Positions 1 to 8,436 of a stretch of DNA of 64,000 nucleotides are shown here, piece after piece. This DNA comes from an uncultured Bacteroidia bacterium (GTDB lineage Bacteria; Bacteroidota; Bacteroidia; Bacteroidales; ML635J-15). The notes beneath the pieces are model-generated. The model saw only the letters and a program-made list of their open reading frames with translations. It did no database searches and had not been told where the DNA came from. The translations under genes and the position numbers were made by a program. The DNA lies in contig CADAXK010000002.1 in NCBI GenBank assembly GCA_902791865.1, positions 186,001 through 250,000 on the forward strand. The letters are read 5' to 3'. Every line of letters starts with the position of its first letter. Positions within the stretch are counted from its first letter, which is position 1.

Positions 1-556
1 AGAAAACCATCTGGTCGGTGTTGTATTTTTCTGCGACAAAATCAATTAAATCATTAGTACAGAACTTAGAGATTGACTTCTTGGTTCCCAATATATTATG
101 TCCAAGCGTATGATCGGCGAACATTGCAGACTCGAACTCGTCGAAAATGTTTTCTGAAGGATTATCCTTGTATGTATTTATCTCGTCCACAATTACGTCG
201 CGTTCCTTTTCTATTTCGCGTTGTGGAAAAATGGAGCAGAAAACAATGTCGTTGATGAGTTCGATAGCCCTGTCGTAAAATTCCACCATAAAGCTCGACG
301 ACACGCATGTTTCTTCCTTAGTCGTATATGCATCTACCTCACCCCCAACCGATTCCATGCGGTTGAGCAAGTGGTATGCCTTGCGTTTCTGCGTTCCCTT
401 AAAGAGCATGTGCTCGGTAAAATGCGCCATACCGAGCTGCCGTTCGCTTTCGTCGCGAGTGCCAGTATTCATCAGCATGCAACAATGTGCCACATCAGAC
501 TTTACGTGGTAGTGAATTATCCGAATCCCGTTGCTTAATGTAATCGTTTCGTACAC
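1..556 (-). CDS. M16 family zinc peptidase (insulinase/PqqL-like), 5' part only
   Basis: The reverse strand encodes the N-terminal 185 residues of an M16 metallopeptidase; the gene runs off the left edge of the window. The inverted zinc motif HFTEH is at residues 45-49, and the expected third ligand lies 76 residues later in VIVDEI (Glu125). The motif GGEVDAYTTKEETC, typical of the family's N-terminal domain, follows HxxEH. The start is a GTG at 556-554: there is no upstream in-frame ATG, and a TATTTTTG -7 box ends about 17 bases upstream. Members process peptides or act as periplasmic proteases; the substrate cannot be told from this fragment. No signal peptide is visible, so the protein may be cytoplasmic, as in many Bacteroidota M16 proteins. 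Confidence 0.9.
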   Translation of the reverse strand, partial: MYETITLSNGIRIIHYHVKSDVAHCCMLMNTGTRDESERQLGMAHFTEHMLFKGTQKRKAYHLLNRMESVGGEVDAYTTKEETCVSSSFMVEFYDRAIELINDIVFCSIFPQREIEKERDVIVDEINTYKDNPSENIFDEFESAMFADHTLGHNILGTKKSISKFCTNDLIDFVAEKYNTDQMVF

Positions 557-572
557 TTTGGAAAATTTTGCG

Positions 573-580
573 CAAAAATA
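573..580 (-). promoter_or_regulatory. -7 box (TATTTTTG) of the M16 peptidase gene
   Basis: TATTTTTG on the reverse strand matches the Bacteroidota housekeeping -7 consensus TAnnTTTG. It is followed by GCGCAAAATTTTCC and then the GTG start, implying a leader of only about 10-15 nucleotides. The same downstream block recurs at metG. Confidence 0.6.
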
Positions 581-750
581 CAATATTATTTACGATTTAC
601 GATTTTAGATTTACGATTTATTAGGCACAAAGCATCCCCTATGAACATATCGAACGAAAGCCAATCTTCTGTAAATCATTTCACTTTCAATCTTACTCAA
701 AAAAATCGACATTTTTTGAAATAAAATTTTGCCAGTTCAAAAAAATGCTA

Positions 751-758
751 TACCTTTG
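751..758 (+). promoter_or_regulatory. -7 box (TACCTTTG) of tRNA-Phe
   Basis: TACCTTTG lies 17 bases before the mature tRNA 5' end. The same octamer precedes tRNA-Asp, mnmD and the DUF234 ATPase gene in this window. Confidence 0.65.
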
Positions 759-775
759 CAACCGCAAAATTGACT

Positions 776-848
776 GGTACCTTAGCTCAGTTGGTAGAGC
801 ACAGGACTGAAAATCCTGGTGTCCCTGGTTCAATTCCAGGAGGTACCA
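776..848 (+). tRNA. tRNA-Phe (GAA)
   Basis: The cloverleaf closes completely: acceptor GGTACCT pairs with AGGTACC with discriminator A848; D-arm TAGCTCAGTTGGTAGAGCA; anticodon stem CAGGA/TCCTG around loop CTGAAAA, anticodon GAA; T-arm CCTGG-TTCAATT-CCAGG. The 3' CCA is not encoded. Confidence 0.97.
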
Positions 849-851
849 CAG

Positions 852-888
852 AAAGAGTTCGGAAATCCGGACTCTTTTGTTTTTTTTT
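852..888 (+). terminator. Rho-independent terminator after tRNA-Phe
   Basis: Hairpin with arms AAAGAGTTCGG and CCGGACTCTTT (one G-U pair, AAAT loop) followed by a T-rich run. Confidence 0.85.
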
Positions 889-975
889 GCCAGAGAGTGC
901 TATTCCCCATTCAGAATATAGGTTATTTCTCAACGTTCCATTGTGCTTAAACAACTAATACACATATACTTCAAA

Positions 976-1005
976 ACAAAAAGGTTACGGCAGTAACCTT
1001 TTTGT
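976..1005 (-). terminator. Bidirectional-looking terminator for the secreted-protein operon
   Basis: AAAAAGGTTAC and GTAACCTTTTT form an 11-bp stem around GGCA. It sits about 50 bases beyond the stop codon of the reverse-strand gene that ends at 1051, with a T run on both strands. Confidence 0.75.
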
Positions 1006-1050
1006 TGAAAATTTGATTATCACAATAAACTATTGCTTGTTTTTGCAAAA

Positions 1051-3090
1051 CTAATTAGAAGACTTCTTTGCAGCTTTCTTCTTTTCTTTTAAATCCGACT
1101 TATAGTTTTCACCGACATAGCTATTGAAGAAATCCTTTGTATTACTGAAATATGAGCCATTGCTTTCAAATTCCTTTTTCATCTTGGCATCGCCATTAAT
1201 GACTTTTTCCATTGTAGAAACAATGCCGTGGTCATAATTATATTTTGCAGCGGTTACTAATGTTTTATAATCTTTTTCATTTAGCTTTCTAATATTATAA
1301 TTGTATTTCGATATATATTTTCTAGCATCTAAGTCATTATGAAAACATGTCTTGCCAGCCATAAATATTTCATTAAATTCACTTTCACTACTATATAAAT
1401 TTTTGTTTGTTTTATACCAAGATCTTCTGGCGACTTCTATATCAAACGGATTTTTGCCTCCACCTTTTACATAATATTTCACAAAAGTTGAATATAAATC
1501 ATTAACTTTATTGTCAAATATTTTAACTAAGTATTTATCTTTGACTTCTTTATAATATTCAACACACGCATCAATTTTTTTACAATCCTTATTATATGAA
1601 GATAAGTCCTCATATAAGTTTGCATTTGCAGGAAATATTTTCTTTATTTCTATACACTTTTTGCGATAATTTACTTCATCGTTAAAGGCTTGTTCTCCCT
1701 GGTCATAGAACAATGAAAAATCATCGTAATTTTTGAAATACGCATAGGGTTTATATATATTATATTGTTCTCTTTTATTTGTTTCATATTTAAATACTTG
1801 ATCTCCCTGGTCATATAACGATGAATATTCATTGTAATCTTTGAAAAGTTCCTTATATTTTTCATATTTTATTCTCTTGTTTACTTCTTTAAAAAAATCA
1901 GTTTCACCTTTGTTGTAGAACGAAAAAAATTCATCTTGATCTTTAAAGTATTTATTATACAGCGCATATAGTTTTCTTTCTTTCACCTCACTATTAAGAA
2001 TTTGTGAGCCTTTATTATAGAATGAAATGTATTCGGAGTAACTTTTAAAGTACTGTTTGCATTTTTCCCATTCACAGCCACTTTCATATTTTGTGTAATT
2101 GAAAGAATACCCCTTAAGATATTGAGTGTTTAATGTCATTTTATCTGCATAAATAATGATGTCGGTACAATTGTATAACGGCAAAAACATAGGACCATAA
2201 ACATACCCATTATAGCCATCTTCCAGCCTTACTTTTCTAAATGCAATATTATCATCATAAAATGCCACTTGATCTTCATAATAAATTTGGCGTAGATCTG
2301 ATAAATTCTTTGCCTCGTTTATTGGAACTTTCAAATCGAAACTCAAATCGAAATATGAATATTTTTTACTGCCTCCTATGTAACCATCAAACTGAGTATT
2401 ACTATAATAAGCAGCGCTTCTGTCTGTCCATAATTCATATTTAATAGGAAACTGTTCGTTTTCTGCATCATAAGTGCCTTTGGTTATTCTTATTCGTTTA
2501 TTGTTAATAACCAAACTTATGTTTTCTCTACAAATAGAATCAAATATATATGCGGATAGTGTTTGAAGCCTAGTATCATGTTCGCTAGTCTTTTCATACT
2601 CCCCTTTTGTGCACCATTTGTTAAAGTCCCGTGCGATAATAGCATATAGGTATCCTTTATCTGTTTCTGTTTCTTTCGCTCGTTTTTCTTTTTCCTTTTT
2701 CTTTTGTTGCTCTTCTTTTTCGCGCTGAATATCAACACTAGTCTTAAGTTTTGCAGCCGCTTTCAGGTCATTGTCCATGCGCTTTTTTAGACTTTCCATC
2801 TGACTTGTTGACATTACATTTACCTTGGTCAATATAAGCATACCCGCAAAGTTGTTAAATGATTCTTCGTCATATACCTTACCTGTGAATATTGCCATAG
2901 TATATTGGTCGGTAAAGTTGAGATTTTTAGGATTTTCTGTATTATGGTTTACAATACAGTAGTACTTTTCAGCCAGTTCGTGAACCTTTTTCTGATAGGC
3001 GGTCTTATCTTTGCTCTGAGCAAATGTGTTAATGCTAAATAGGGTCAGCGTCAAACTTACAAATACACCAATGACAATAAACTTTTTCAT
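1051..3090 (-). CDS. Secreted repeat protein of unknown function
   Basis: 679-residue protein with an N-terminal signal peptide (hydrophobic stretch about 4-24, likely cleavage after TFAQ). Residues 120-145 are almost only K, E, Q and R, suggesting a charged helix or coiled coil. Residues about 343-480 hold four tandem repeats of 34, 34, 36 and about 34 residues with the core YFKxxxEFxSFYNKG, rich in aromatic residues. The C-terminus is Lys/Ala/Ser rich with no T9SS sorting domain. I do not recognise a family. The start follows GGAGA by about 5 bases, and the gene lies 17 bases behind the FISUMP lipoprotein gene, so the two are probably co-transcribed and both act in the envelope. Confidence 0.75.
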   Translation of the reverse strand: MKKFIVIGVFVSLTLTLFSINTFAQSKDKTAYQKKVHELAEKYYCIVNHNTENPKNLNFTDQYTMAIFTGKVYDEESFNNFAGMLILTKVNVMSTSQMESLKKRMDNDLKAAAKLKTSVDIQREKEEQQKKKEKEKRAKETETDKGYLYAIIARDFNKWCTKGEYEKTSEHDTRLQTLSAYIFDSICRENISLVINNKRIRITKGTYDAENEQFPIKYELWTDRSAAYYSNTQFDGYIGGSKKYSYFDLSFDLKVPINEAKNLSDLRQIYYEDQVAFYDDNIAFRKVRLEDGYNGYVYGPMFLPLYNCTDIIIYADKMTLNTQYLKGYSFNYTKYESGCEWEKCKQYFKSYSEYISFYNKGSQILNSEVKERKLYALYNKYFKDQDEFFSFYNKGETDFFKEVNKRIKYEKYKELFKDYNEYSSLYDQGDQVFKYETNKREQYNIYKPYAYFKNYDDFSLFYDQGEQAFNDEVNYRKKCIEIKKIFPANANLYEDLSSYNKDCKKIDACVEYYKEVKDKYLVKIFDNKVNDLYSTFVKYYVKGGGKNPFDIEVARRSWYKTNKNLYSSESEFNEIFMAGKTCFHNDLDARKYISKYNYNIRKLNEKDYKTLVTAAKYNYDHGIVSTMEKVINGDAKMKKEFESNGSYFSNTKDFFNSYVGENYKSDLKEKKKAAKKSSN
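1651..2064 (-). repeat. Four intragenic tandem repeats (34-36 codons)
   Basis: The YFK cores start at residues 347, 381, 415 (as LFK) and 451 of the 679-residue protein, and the matching FYNKG/LYDQG/FYDQG cores at 357, 391, 425 and 461. The period is 34, 34 and 36 residues. Confidence 0.8.
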
Positions 3091-3107
3091 ACTTTATTCT
3101 CCTATAA

Positions 3108-3854
3108 TTATTTAGAAAACACAGCACGCACGGTTCTACCTGATTCTCGACTGTCATCATCAACGTAGCCCTCGTCAACATCAAATCCTTCTTTATATAC
3201 CCTATGGACAAACGCACTAAATGGAGATCCAGATATAATTGTACTCGTCCAATACTCACCGCAATAGCCTTCATTATAATGGCTATCGCCCAAAAAGGTT
3301 CCTGCTGCAGGGAGGAAAATGCTGTTTCCATTGGGACCTGTAAGCATAATACCATTTACGCCATTAAGTTTTGTCCACTTGTTTGTGCAATTATCTATCA
3401 ACTCAACCATTTCATCCTCAGTTGGTGTGCGCCAGCCTTTACCCCAGTTCATGGTAGCTGCATCATCTTTTGGTTCAAGAACGGTTCTAGTGTCTGTAAA
3501 ACCATTGTAACCCCAAAACTTTTCATCACAGTATTTGGAAACCTTACCATCTTCTTTGCCCCAAAGATAATTACTCCACTCATAATTATTCTTAGTAGTG
3601 GTTTCGCCCCAAGCGAAGTAACTGCCGTAGCCTTCGGGAGAATCGGCACCGACATTGTAGGTCGCCCATAAAGTGCCACTTGGCAACCCTAAATCAACAT
3701 ATTTATGATTTTGAGTTTCTGGCAATTGATTGTTTTCTTCATTGCTAACAGATTCGTTCTCCGTATTGTTACTGCCGTTTCCACACGAAAAGCATAATAA
3801 CCCTATGACTGATAAAGCCATAATAAATCCTAAAAATTTAAAAGTTCTCATCAT
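3108..3854 (-). CDS. FISUMP-domain lipoprotein
   Basis: 248 residues. The N-terminus has a lipoprotein-type signal ending LLCFSC, making Cys24 the likely lipidated residue, followed by an Asn/Ser/Glu-rich linker. From about residue 50 to the end is a FISUMP domain (Fibrobacter succinogenes major paralogous domain): YVDLGLPSGTLWATYNVG, YGSYFAWGET, GWRTPTEDEM, NGNSIFLPAAG and YWTST are family hallmarks. The molecular role of this domain is unknown; it is usually found on exported proteins. A paralogous domain closes the 672-residue lipoprotein at 58813-60831. It is the first gene of an operon with the repeat protein downstream. The second Met codon is an equally possible start. Confidence 0.88.
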   Translation of the reverse strand: MMRTFKFLGFIMALSVIGLLCFSCGNGSNNTENESVSNEENNQLPETQNHKYVDLGLPSGTLWATYNVGADSPEGYGSYFAWGETTTKNNYEWSNYLWGKEDGKVSKYCDEKFWGYNGFTDTRTVLEPKDDAATMNWGKGWRTPTEDEMVELIDNCTNKWTKLNGVNGIMLTGPNGNSIFLPAAGTFLGDSHYNEGYCGEYWTSTIISGSPFSAFVHRVYKEGFDVDEGYVDDDSRESGRTVRAVFSK

Positions 3855-4256
3855 TTTACTAATTTTAAATTATACAATATATTTTCGCAAAGTAAATACT
3901 CCAAAATGCCAAAGTATGGCAGTTGTAATTTTTTGTGATGAAGAAAAAATTTCCATTGCAATACCTTTCCTCGCTCACCAGCACCTTATGAGCAGAAATA
4001 TACAATAGAAGCGTGGCACTGATATACCACTTCTTTGATTGGAGGTCGTGAGATTACCGTTGACAGAAAAAGTTGCAAACAGTCCACGCTGTAAGCGCGA
4101 ACCCTTACACTCTCTTGCTGTCTTTGAAAATTTCTCACGTTTCCAATCACAAGACGAGCATAAACGCTTCGTAAAATTCAAAATTCAAAGTTTGGCACAC
4201 ACCAAACCAAACGCAAAAATAAGAATAGATAACGGAATTGCAAAATTTATTTTTGC
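3855..4256. other. Gene-free intergenic region with an imperfect palindrome
   Basis: No convincing gene is seen. A 79-codon forward reading frame at 4039-4278 runs through the promoter of the next gene and resembles no family. The region holds the inverted-repeat element at 4037-4148. Confidence 0.6.
4037..4148. repeat. Imperfect inverted-repeat element (112 bp)
   Basis: The ends GATTGGAGGTCGTGAGA and TCTCACGTTTCCAATC are inverted copies of each other, and the interior has weaker complementarity (TTGACAG with CTGTCTT). The segment GCGCGAACCCTTACAC resembles, on the opposite strand, part of the element at 7085-7241. Confidence 0.5.
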
Positions 4257-4264
4257 TAACTTTG
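4257..4264 (+). promoter_or_regulatory. -7 box (TAACTTTG) of the DUF1294 gene
   Basis: TAACTTTG, 26 bases before the ATG, fits TAnnTTTG. Confidence 0.6.
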
Positions 4265-4290
4265 CAACCTTAAATTAACCGACATTTTTC

Positions 4291-4560
4291 ATGAAATTCG
4301 CAATAACATATCTTATAATAATCAACCTGCTTGCTGGAATTTTATTTGTCGCCGACAAGCACAGGGCGACAAAGGGAAAACGACGCATTCCCGAATCAAT
4401 ACTTCACCTTTTCGAACTTGTTGGTGGCATTTTCACAGTAATATTTCTTATGTTCATAATCAGACATAAAAACCAGAAAATGTCCTACAAATTAATAAGT
4501 TTCATAATATTGGCATTGTGGATATTTTTTTCGGCAGCAGCAGTCTATAACTTTTACTAA
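4291..4560 (+). CDS. DUF1294 family small membrane protein
   Basis: 89 residues with three hydrophobic segments (about 3-20, 41-58 and 67-88). The motifs ADKHRATKGKRRIPESILHL and then GGIFTVIF followed by RHK match the DUF1294 (YdjM-like) family of integral inner-membrane proteins. The function is not known. It is short for the family, but complete, with its own -7 box just upstream. The next gene starts 70 bases downstream. Confidence 0.85.
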   Translation: MKFAITYLIIINLLAGILFVADKHRATKGKRRIPESILHLFELVGGIFTVIFLMFIIRHKNQKMSYKLISFIILALWIFFSAAAVYNFY

Positions 4561-4630
4561 ATGATTATTTTTGCCATCCGAATAATATTATAGGTGTTTT
4601 TGAGTTATTAGAACGGTAAAAAATATCGGA

Positions 4631-6613
4631 ATGAAAGTATTCAGGTACATATCAATATTGCTTCTAGCAGTCGTAATCGCCTCGGCATCAAGTGCTCAGG
4701 AGAAAAAGCTCCGTCGTGCCGACGAGAGTTTCGAGGCCGAAGAATACTACAAGGCAATGGAGGAATATACCGCCATACTGAAAAAAATAAAGAACAAGAA
4801 CGACAAGATTGAAATATACTATAAGATTGGCGAATGCTACTTCATGTCGGGATACTACAAGAAAGCACGTTCCAACTACAAGCGCGCTGCAAAATCCAAA
4901 GGATACGAAGTGAATGCCAAAAATCGCCTTGCCGAAATAGAAATTCAGGAGGACAACTTTGAATCGGCAATCGATTTTTACAACCAAGTGCTTGATGTAA
5001 AGCCAGACGATACCGTTGCCCGCAAAGGTATAGAATCGGCAAACTGGGCAATAGAGCAAACCAAGAAACCTACTCGCTGGGTAATCGAAAAAGCCAAGCA
5101 TCTCTGTTCTAAAGCCAACGACTTCTGCCCTAGCATCGACGAGAAGGACGGTTTCGATCATGTATATTTCAGTTCAACACGCGAAGAGTCGCAAGGCAAG
5201 AAACTCAGCGGAATCACTGGAACAAAATTCTCTGACCTATTCGTCACAAAGCTCGACAGACATGGCAAATGGGAAGATGTCACTGCATTAGACTCCATAA
5301 ACACCCGCTTCGACGAAGGCTCTCCGTGCATATTCGACCAGGGACGCAAGTTCTACTATACCTCGTGCATAGCCGAAAAGGGAAAGAATACTGGTTGCCA
5401 GATTTATGAAGCGCAGAAGGTTGACGGAGAATGGATGAATCCAACAAACCTCGGCATAGTTTCCGACTCGCTTTCAATCGGTCACCCGACCGTTTCGCCA
5501 GATGGTAGCATTATATATTTCTCTGCACGACTCGACGGCGGATATGGTGGAGCCGACATCTGGTATTCGGAAAAGGCTGGTTCGGAATGGTCGAAGCCAA
5601 AGAACATGGGACCCGCTATCAATTCCGCTGGCGACGAACTTTTTCCTTATATGCGCAACGACACTACCCTATTCTATTCCAGCACAAAGCATCCGACCAT
5701 GGGCGGACTTGACATTTTTGTAGCCTACAAAAATGAAGATGACCGCTGGCGCTCGCAAAACATGGGACACCCGTTCAGCAGCAACGGCAACGACTTTGGC
5801 ATATACTACTACAAGAACGAGGATAAGGGCTACTTCACCTCCGACCGCAAAGGATCAAAAGGTGAAGACATTTATTTCTTCGAGATACCTCCTTTAGAGT
5901 TCAAACTCACCGGTAGCGTTCATGATGCAGACACAAAGGCACTCATCGATTCCAGCCTTATAACTCTTTACGGAAGCGATGGTTCTATGTTCCGCGATAC
6001 TATTATTGTTGCAAACAAGAAGGACAAGTTCAATTTCAAGCTCAAAACCAAGACCGATTACGTATTTGTCGTAACAAAAGATGGATACTTCAATGGGAAG
6101 TCAAGATTCTCAACCGATTCGCTTGAATTCAACAAGACTTTCGAATACGACATACTTCTTGAAACTCTAAACAAGACAATCGAAATTCCGAACATTGAGT
6201 TCGCTTTCGGACGCTGGGAACTTACAGAACCTTCGAAAGCCATTTTGGACAGTACTATCCGCATAATGGTTGAAAATCCAAACATTGTAATAGAACTTTC
6301 TGCTCACACCGATATGGTCGGATCCGAACAGAGTAATATGGAACTCAGCCAGAAGCGTGCTAATTCGGTTACATCCTATTTCGAGTCGAAAGGCATACCT
6401 TCAGCACGTATGGTCGCTAAGGGATACGGCGAAAGCAAGCCGAAAGTTATAACAAGCAACAATCCCGAGTATCCATTCCTGCCCAAAGGCGCAGTGCTGA
6501 ACGAAAGTTTCATTAACTCGCTGACGAAGGAACAGCAGGAAGTCGCCAACCAGCAAAACCGTAGGATTGAAATGAAGGTGCTGTCGAACGATTACGTGCC
6601 AAGTTTGGACTAA
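4631..6613 (+). CDS. porE: PorE-like OmpA/TPR/PD40 protein, probable type IX secretion component
   Basis: 660 residues with a signal peptide (1-22, cleavage after SSAQ). The domain order is TPR repeats (about 25-145), a WD40-like PD40 beta-propeller (about 165-420, with SPDGSIIYFSARLDGGYGG and DIWYSE-type blades), a carboxypeptidase-regulatory-like fold (about 421-510) and an OmpA-C peptidoglycan-binding domain (about 520-655). The last shows IELSAHTD (557-561 for SAHTD), ELSQKRANSV, KGYGESKP and NRRIE. This order and length match PorE of the Porphyromonas T9SS, which links the secretion machine to peptidoglycan. Two proteins with T9SS sorting domains in this window support a working T9SS. 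Other Bacteroidota OmpA/TPR proteins share the layout, so the gene name is likely, not certain. Confidence 0.8.
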   Translation: MKVFRYISILLLAVVIASASSAQEKKLRRADESFEAEEYYKAMEEYTAILKKIKNKNDKIEIYYKIGECYFMSGYYKKARSNYKRAAKSKGYEVNAKNRLAEIEIQEDNFESAIDFYNQVLDVKPDDTVARKGIESANWAIEQTKKPTRWVIEKAKHLCSKANDFCPSIDEKDGFDHVYFSSTREESQGKKLSGITGTKFSDLFVTKLDRHGKWEDVTALDSINTRFDEGSPCIFDQGRKFYYTSCIAEKGKNTGCQIYEAQKVDGEWMNPTNLGIVSDSLSIGHPTVSPDGSIIYFSARLDGGYGGADIWYSEKAGSEWSKPKNMGPAINSAGDELFPYMRNDTTLFYSSTKHPTMGGLDIFVAYKNEDDRWRSQNMGHPFSSNGNDFGIYYYKNEDKGYFTSDRKGSKGEDIYFFEIPPLEFKLTGSVHDADTKALIDSSLITLYGSDGSMFRDTIIVANKKDKFNFKLKTKTDYVFVVTKDGYFNGKSRFSTDSLEFNKTFEYDILLETLNKTIEIPNIEFAFGRWELTEPSKAILDSTIRIMVENPNIVIELSAHTDMVGSEQSNMELSQKRANSVTSYFESKGIPSARMVAKGYGESKPKVITSNNPEYPFLPKGAVLNESFINSLTKEQQEVANQQNRRIEMKVLSNDYVPSLD

Positions 6614-6776
6614 TAAAAGCCAATCAACAACTACCCATCATGCTTTTTATGCTCAACAATGCCTAAAAGAAGTGGACAAGGCAACTCTTATTTCGTTGAA
6701 GACAAATATGTTAACCTAACATTGCAAAAATTTCAAAAAAAAATTAAAAAGTTATTGCCAGAATCAAAAAAAGCAG

Positions 6777-6784
6777 TACCTTTG
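6777..6784 (+). promoter_or_regulatory. -7 box (TACCTTTG) of tRNA-Asp
   Basis: Same octamer as at tRNA-Phe, 24 bases before the mature 5' end. Confidence 0.65.
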
Positions 6785-6808
6785 CATCGCTTTTGAAAGC
6801 AATCAGCT

Positions 6809-6882
6809 GGTGTGGTAGTTCAGCTGGTTAGAATACCGGCCTGTCACGCCGGGGGTCGAGGGTTCGAGTCCCTTCCACACCG
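6809..6882 (+). tRNA. tRNA-Asp (GTC)
   Basis: Acceptor GGTGTGG pairs with CCACACC, discriminator G6882. The anticodon loop CTGTCAC gives GTC, and the T-loop is TTCGAGT. The 3' CCA is not encoded. Confidence 0.97.
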
Positions 6883-6885
6883 CAG

Positions 6886-6914
6886 AAAAGACAGATTTAA
6901 GTCTGTCTTTTTTT
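6886..6914 (+). terminator. Rho-independent terminator after tRNA-Asp
   Basis: AAAAGACAGA and TCTGTCTTTT form a 10-bp stem with a short TTTAAG loop, followed by Ts. Confidence 0.85.
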
Positions 6915-7578
6915 ATTTCTCATTCCATTTCCATTACTTGCAAGCATCATGACCCATGTTACCATAAAACATAGCGAACAGCGAACCGACTAAAAGGTAT
7001 AGTAGCAGCAAAAAAAATGGAATCTCTCGAAGCCGGATTTCATTTTTTTATCCATTGCGTAGCAATACCTTGATTGCCGCCTTGGCTGGTGAGCGTTAAG
7101 AAAATCGGTGAAACGGAGCGTAATAAAGTCAGACTGTTTGAAACCTTGTGTGATGGTTCGCGTCTAAAACGCAACCATTGCACAAGGCAAGTTTCTGACT
7201 TTTAGCGTAGTGAAGCCGATTTTTAGCGAAGCAGACTCAGCGGACACACTTTTTTTGTTTACTGTTTTTGGTGACAATTGTCGAAGACAATCATGAGCAC
7301 CGCTGAAAATAAATTGTAGGGGCGAATAACAAAGTAAATGCCCCCGCGGCACGAGCGGAATGTTCTTGCAACCTCGGAGAGGTTGTTAATAAGTCAATAC
7401 AATTCAATGACTATATAATTCATTTTGTGCAAATCCATAGATAATTTAGCGAACAACAATGTTTTTCTTTTTTGTTTGATAGGATATTCATATCGCTAAT
7501 ATCATAATAGCAACAATAATTCACAATCAGCATTTAATTTCTTTTAAATCTTATATTCTTATAAAAAAATATTTTTTG
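6915..7578. other. 660-bp gene-free region
   Basis: No reading frame with protein-like composition is seen on either strand. The region carries a large imperfect palindrome (7085-7241) and then AT-rich sequence leading to the dapD promoter. It may hold a structured RNA or an inactive small element. Confidence 0.5.
7085..7241. repeat. Large imperfect palindrome (about 157 bp)
   Basis: Nested complementary pieces are centred near 7163: CTTGTGTGATGGTTCGCGT with ACGCAACCATTGCACAAG, GAAAC with GTTTC, AAAGTCAGA with TCTGACTTT, AATCGG with CCGATT, and outer GCTG with CAGC. It could fold into one long, interrupted stem. Confidence 0.6.
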
Positions 7579-7586
7579 TAAGTTTG
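7579..7586 (+). promoter_or_regulatory. -7 box (TAAGTTTG) that fixes the dapD start
   Basis: TAAGTTTG overlaps the in-frame GTG at 7586, so translation must begin downstream, at ATG 7607. Confidence 0.6.
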
Positions 7587-7606
7587 TGCTTCATATTGAA
7601 AAGAAT

Positions 7607-8425
7607 ATGTATTCGACATTGAAGGAAACTATAGAACGCATTTGGGAACATCGCGAACTGCTCGAAAAAGAGGAAAGCATACAGGCGATAACCGAAACGA
7701 TAAAACTTCTTGACTATGGAGAAATCCGTGTGGCAGAACCAGTCGATGACAAATGGCAAGTCAACGAATGGGTAAAAAAAGCCGTCATCTTATACTTCCC
7801 CACTCAGAAGCAGCAGAAAACAGAATCTGGCATCTTTGAATATTATGACAAAATACCGCTAAAGCGCGACTACGACAAGCTAGGCGTACGCGTAGTTCCT
7901 CCAGCAACTGCACGCTACGGAGCATATCTCGCTAGAGGTGTAATAATGATGCCATCGTATGTCAACATAGGTGCATACGTCGATGAAGGCACAATGGTTG
8001 ACACTTGGGCGACTGTAGGTTCGTGCGCACAAATCGGCAAGAATGTACATCTGTCTGGTGGCGTTGGTATTGGCGGTGTGCTCGAACCAGTGCAGGCAGC
8101 ACCAGTAATCATCGAGGATAACTGCTTCATAGGTTCGCGTTGCATAGTGGTCGAAGGCGCTCACATTTGCCGCGAGGCTGTGCTAGGCGCAAACACAGTA
8201 ATCACAGCTTCAACTAAGATAATCGATGTCACAGGAAACGAGCCTGTTGAATACAAAGGTTATGTGCCCGAAAGATCGGTTGTTATTCCTGGAAGCACAG
8301 CGAAACAATTCCCTGCTGGCACTTACTACCTGCCATGCGCATTGATTATCGGAAAGCGCAAGGAATCGACAGACAAAAAAACATCGCTTAACGAAGCGCT
8401 TAGAGAAAATAATGTTGCAGTATAA
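7607..8425 (+). CDS. dapD: 2,3,4,5-tetrahydropyridine-2,6-dicarboxylate N-succinyltransferase
   Basis: Transfers succinyl from succinyl-CoA to tetrahydrodipicolinate in the succinylase branch of diaminopimelate/lysine synthesis, in the cytoplasm. With the ATG at 7607 the protein has 272 residues, close to the 274 of E. coli DapD. An N-terminal helical domain is followed by a left-handed beta-helix with hexapeptide repeats (IGAYVDEGTMVDTWATVGSCAQIG, VIIEDNCFIGSRCIVVEGA) and the family signature GGVGIGGVLEPVQAAPVIIED. A GTG at 7586 would add seven residues but lies in the -7 box. It heads a tight run with the glycosyltransferase (11-base gap) and tsaC. Confidence 0.96.
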   Translation: MYSTLKETIERIWEHRELLEKEESIQAITETIKLLDYGEIRVAEPVDDKWQVNEWVKKAVILYFPTQKQQKTESGIFEYYDKIPLKRDYDKLGVRVVPPATARYGAYLARGVIMMPSYVNIGAYVDEGTMVDTWATVGSCAQIGKNVHLSGGVGIGGVLEPVQAAPVIIEDNCFIGSRCIVVEGAHICREAVLGANTVITASTKIIDVTGNEPVEYKGYVPERSVVIPGSTAKQFPAGTYYLPCALIIGKRKESTDKKTSLNEALRENNVAV

Positions 8426-8436
8426 AACAACGTATA

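Noticed and set aside
4039..4278. 79-residue forward protein before the DUF1294 gene
   Set aside because: It spans an inverted repeat and the next gene's -7 box and has no recognisable motif.
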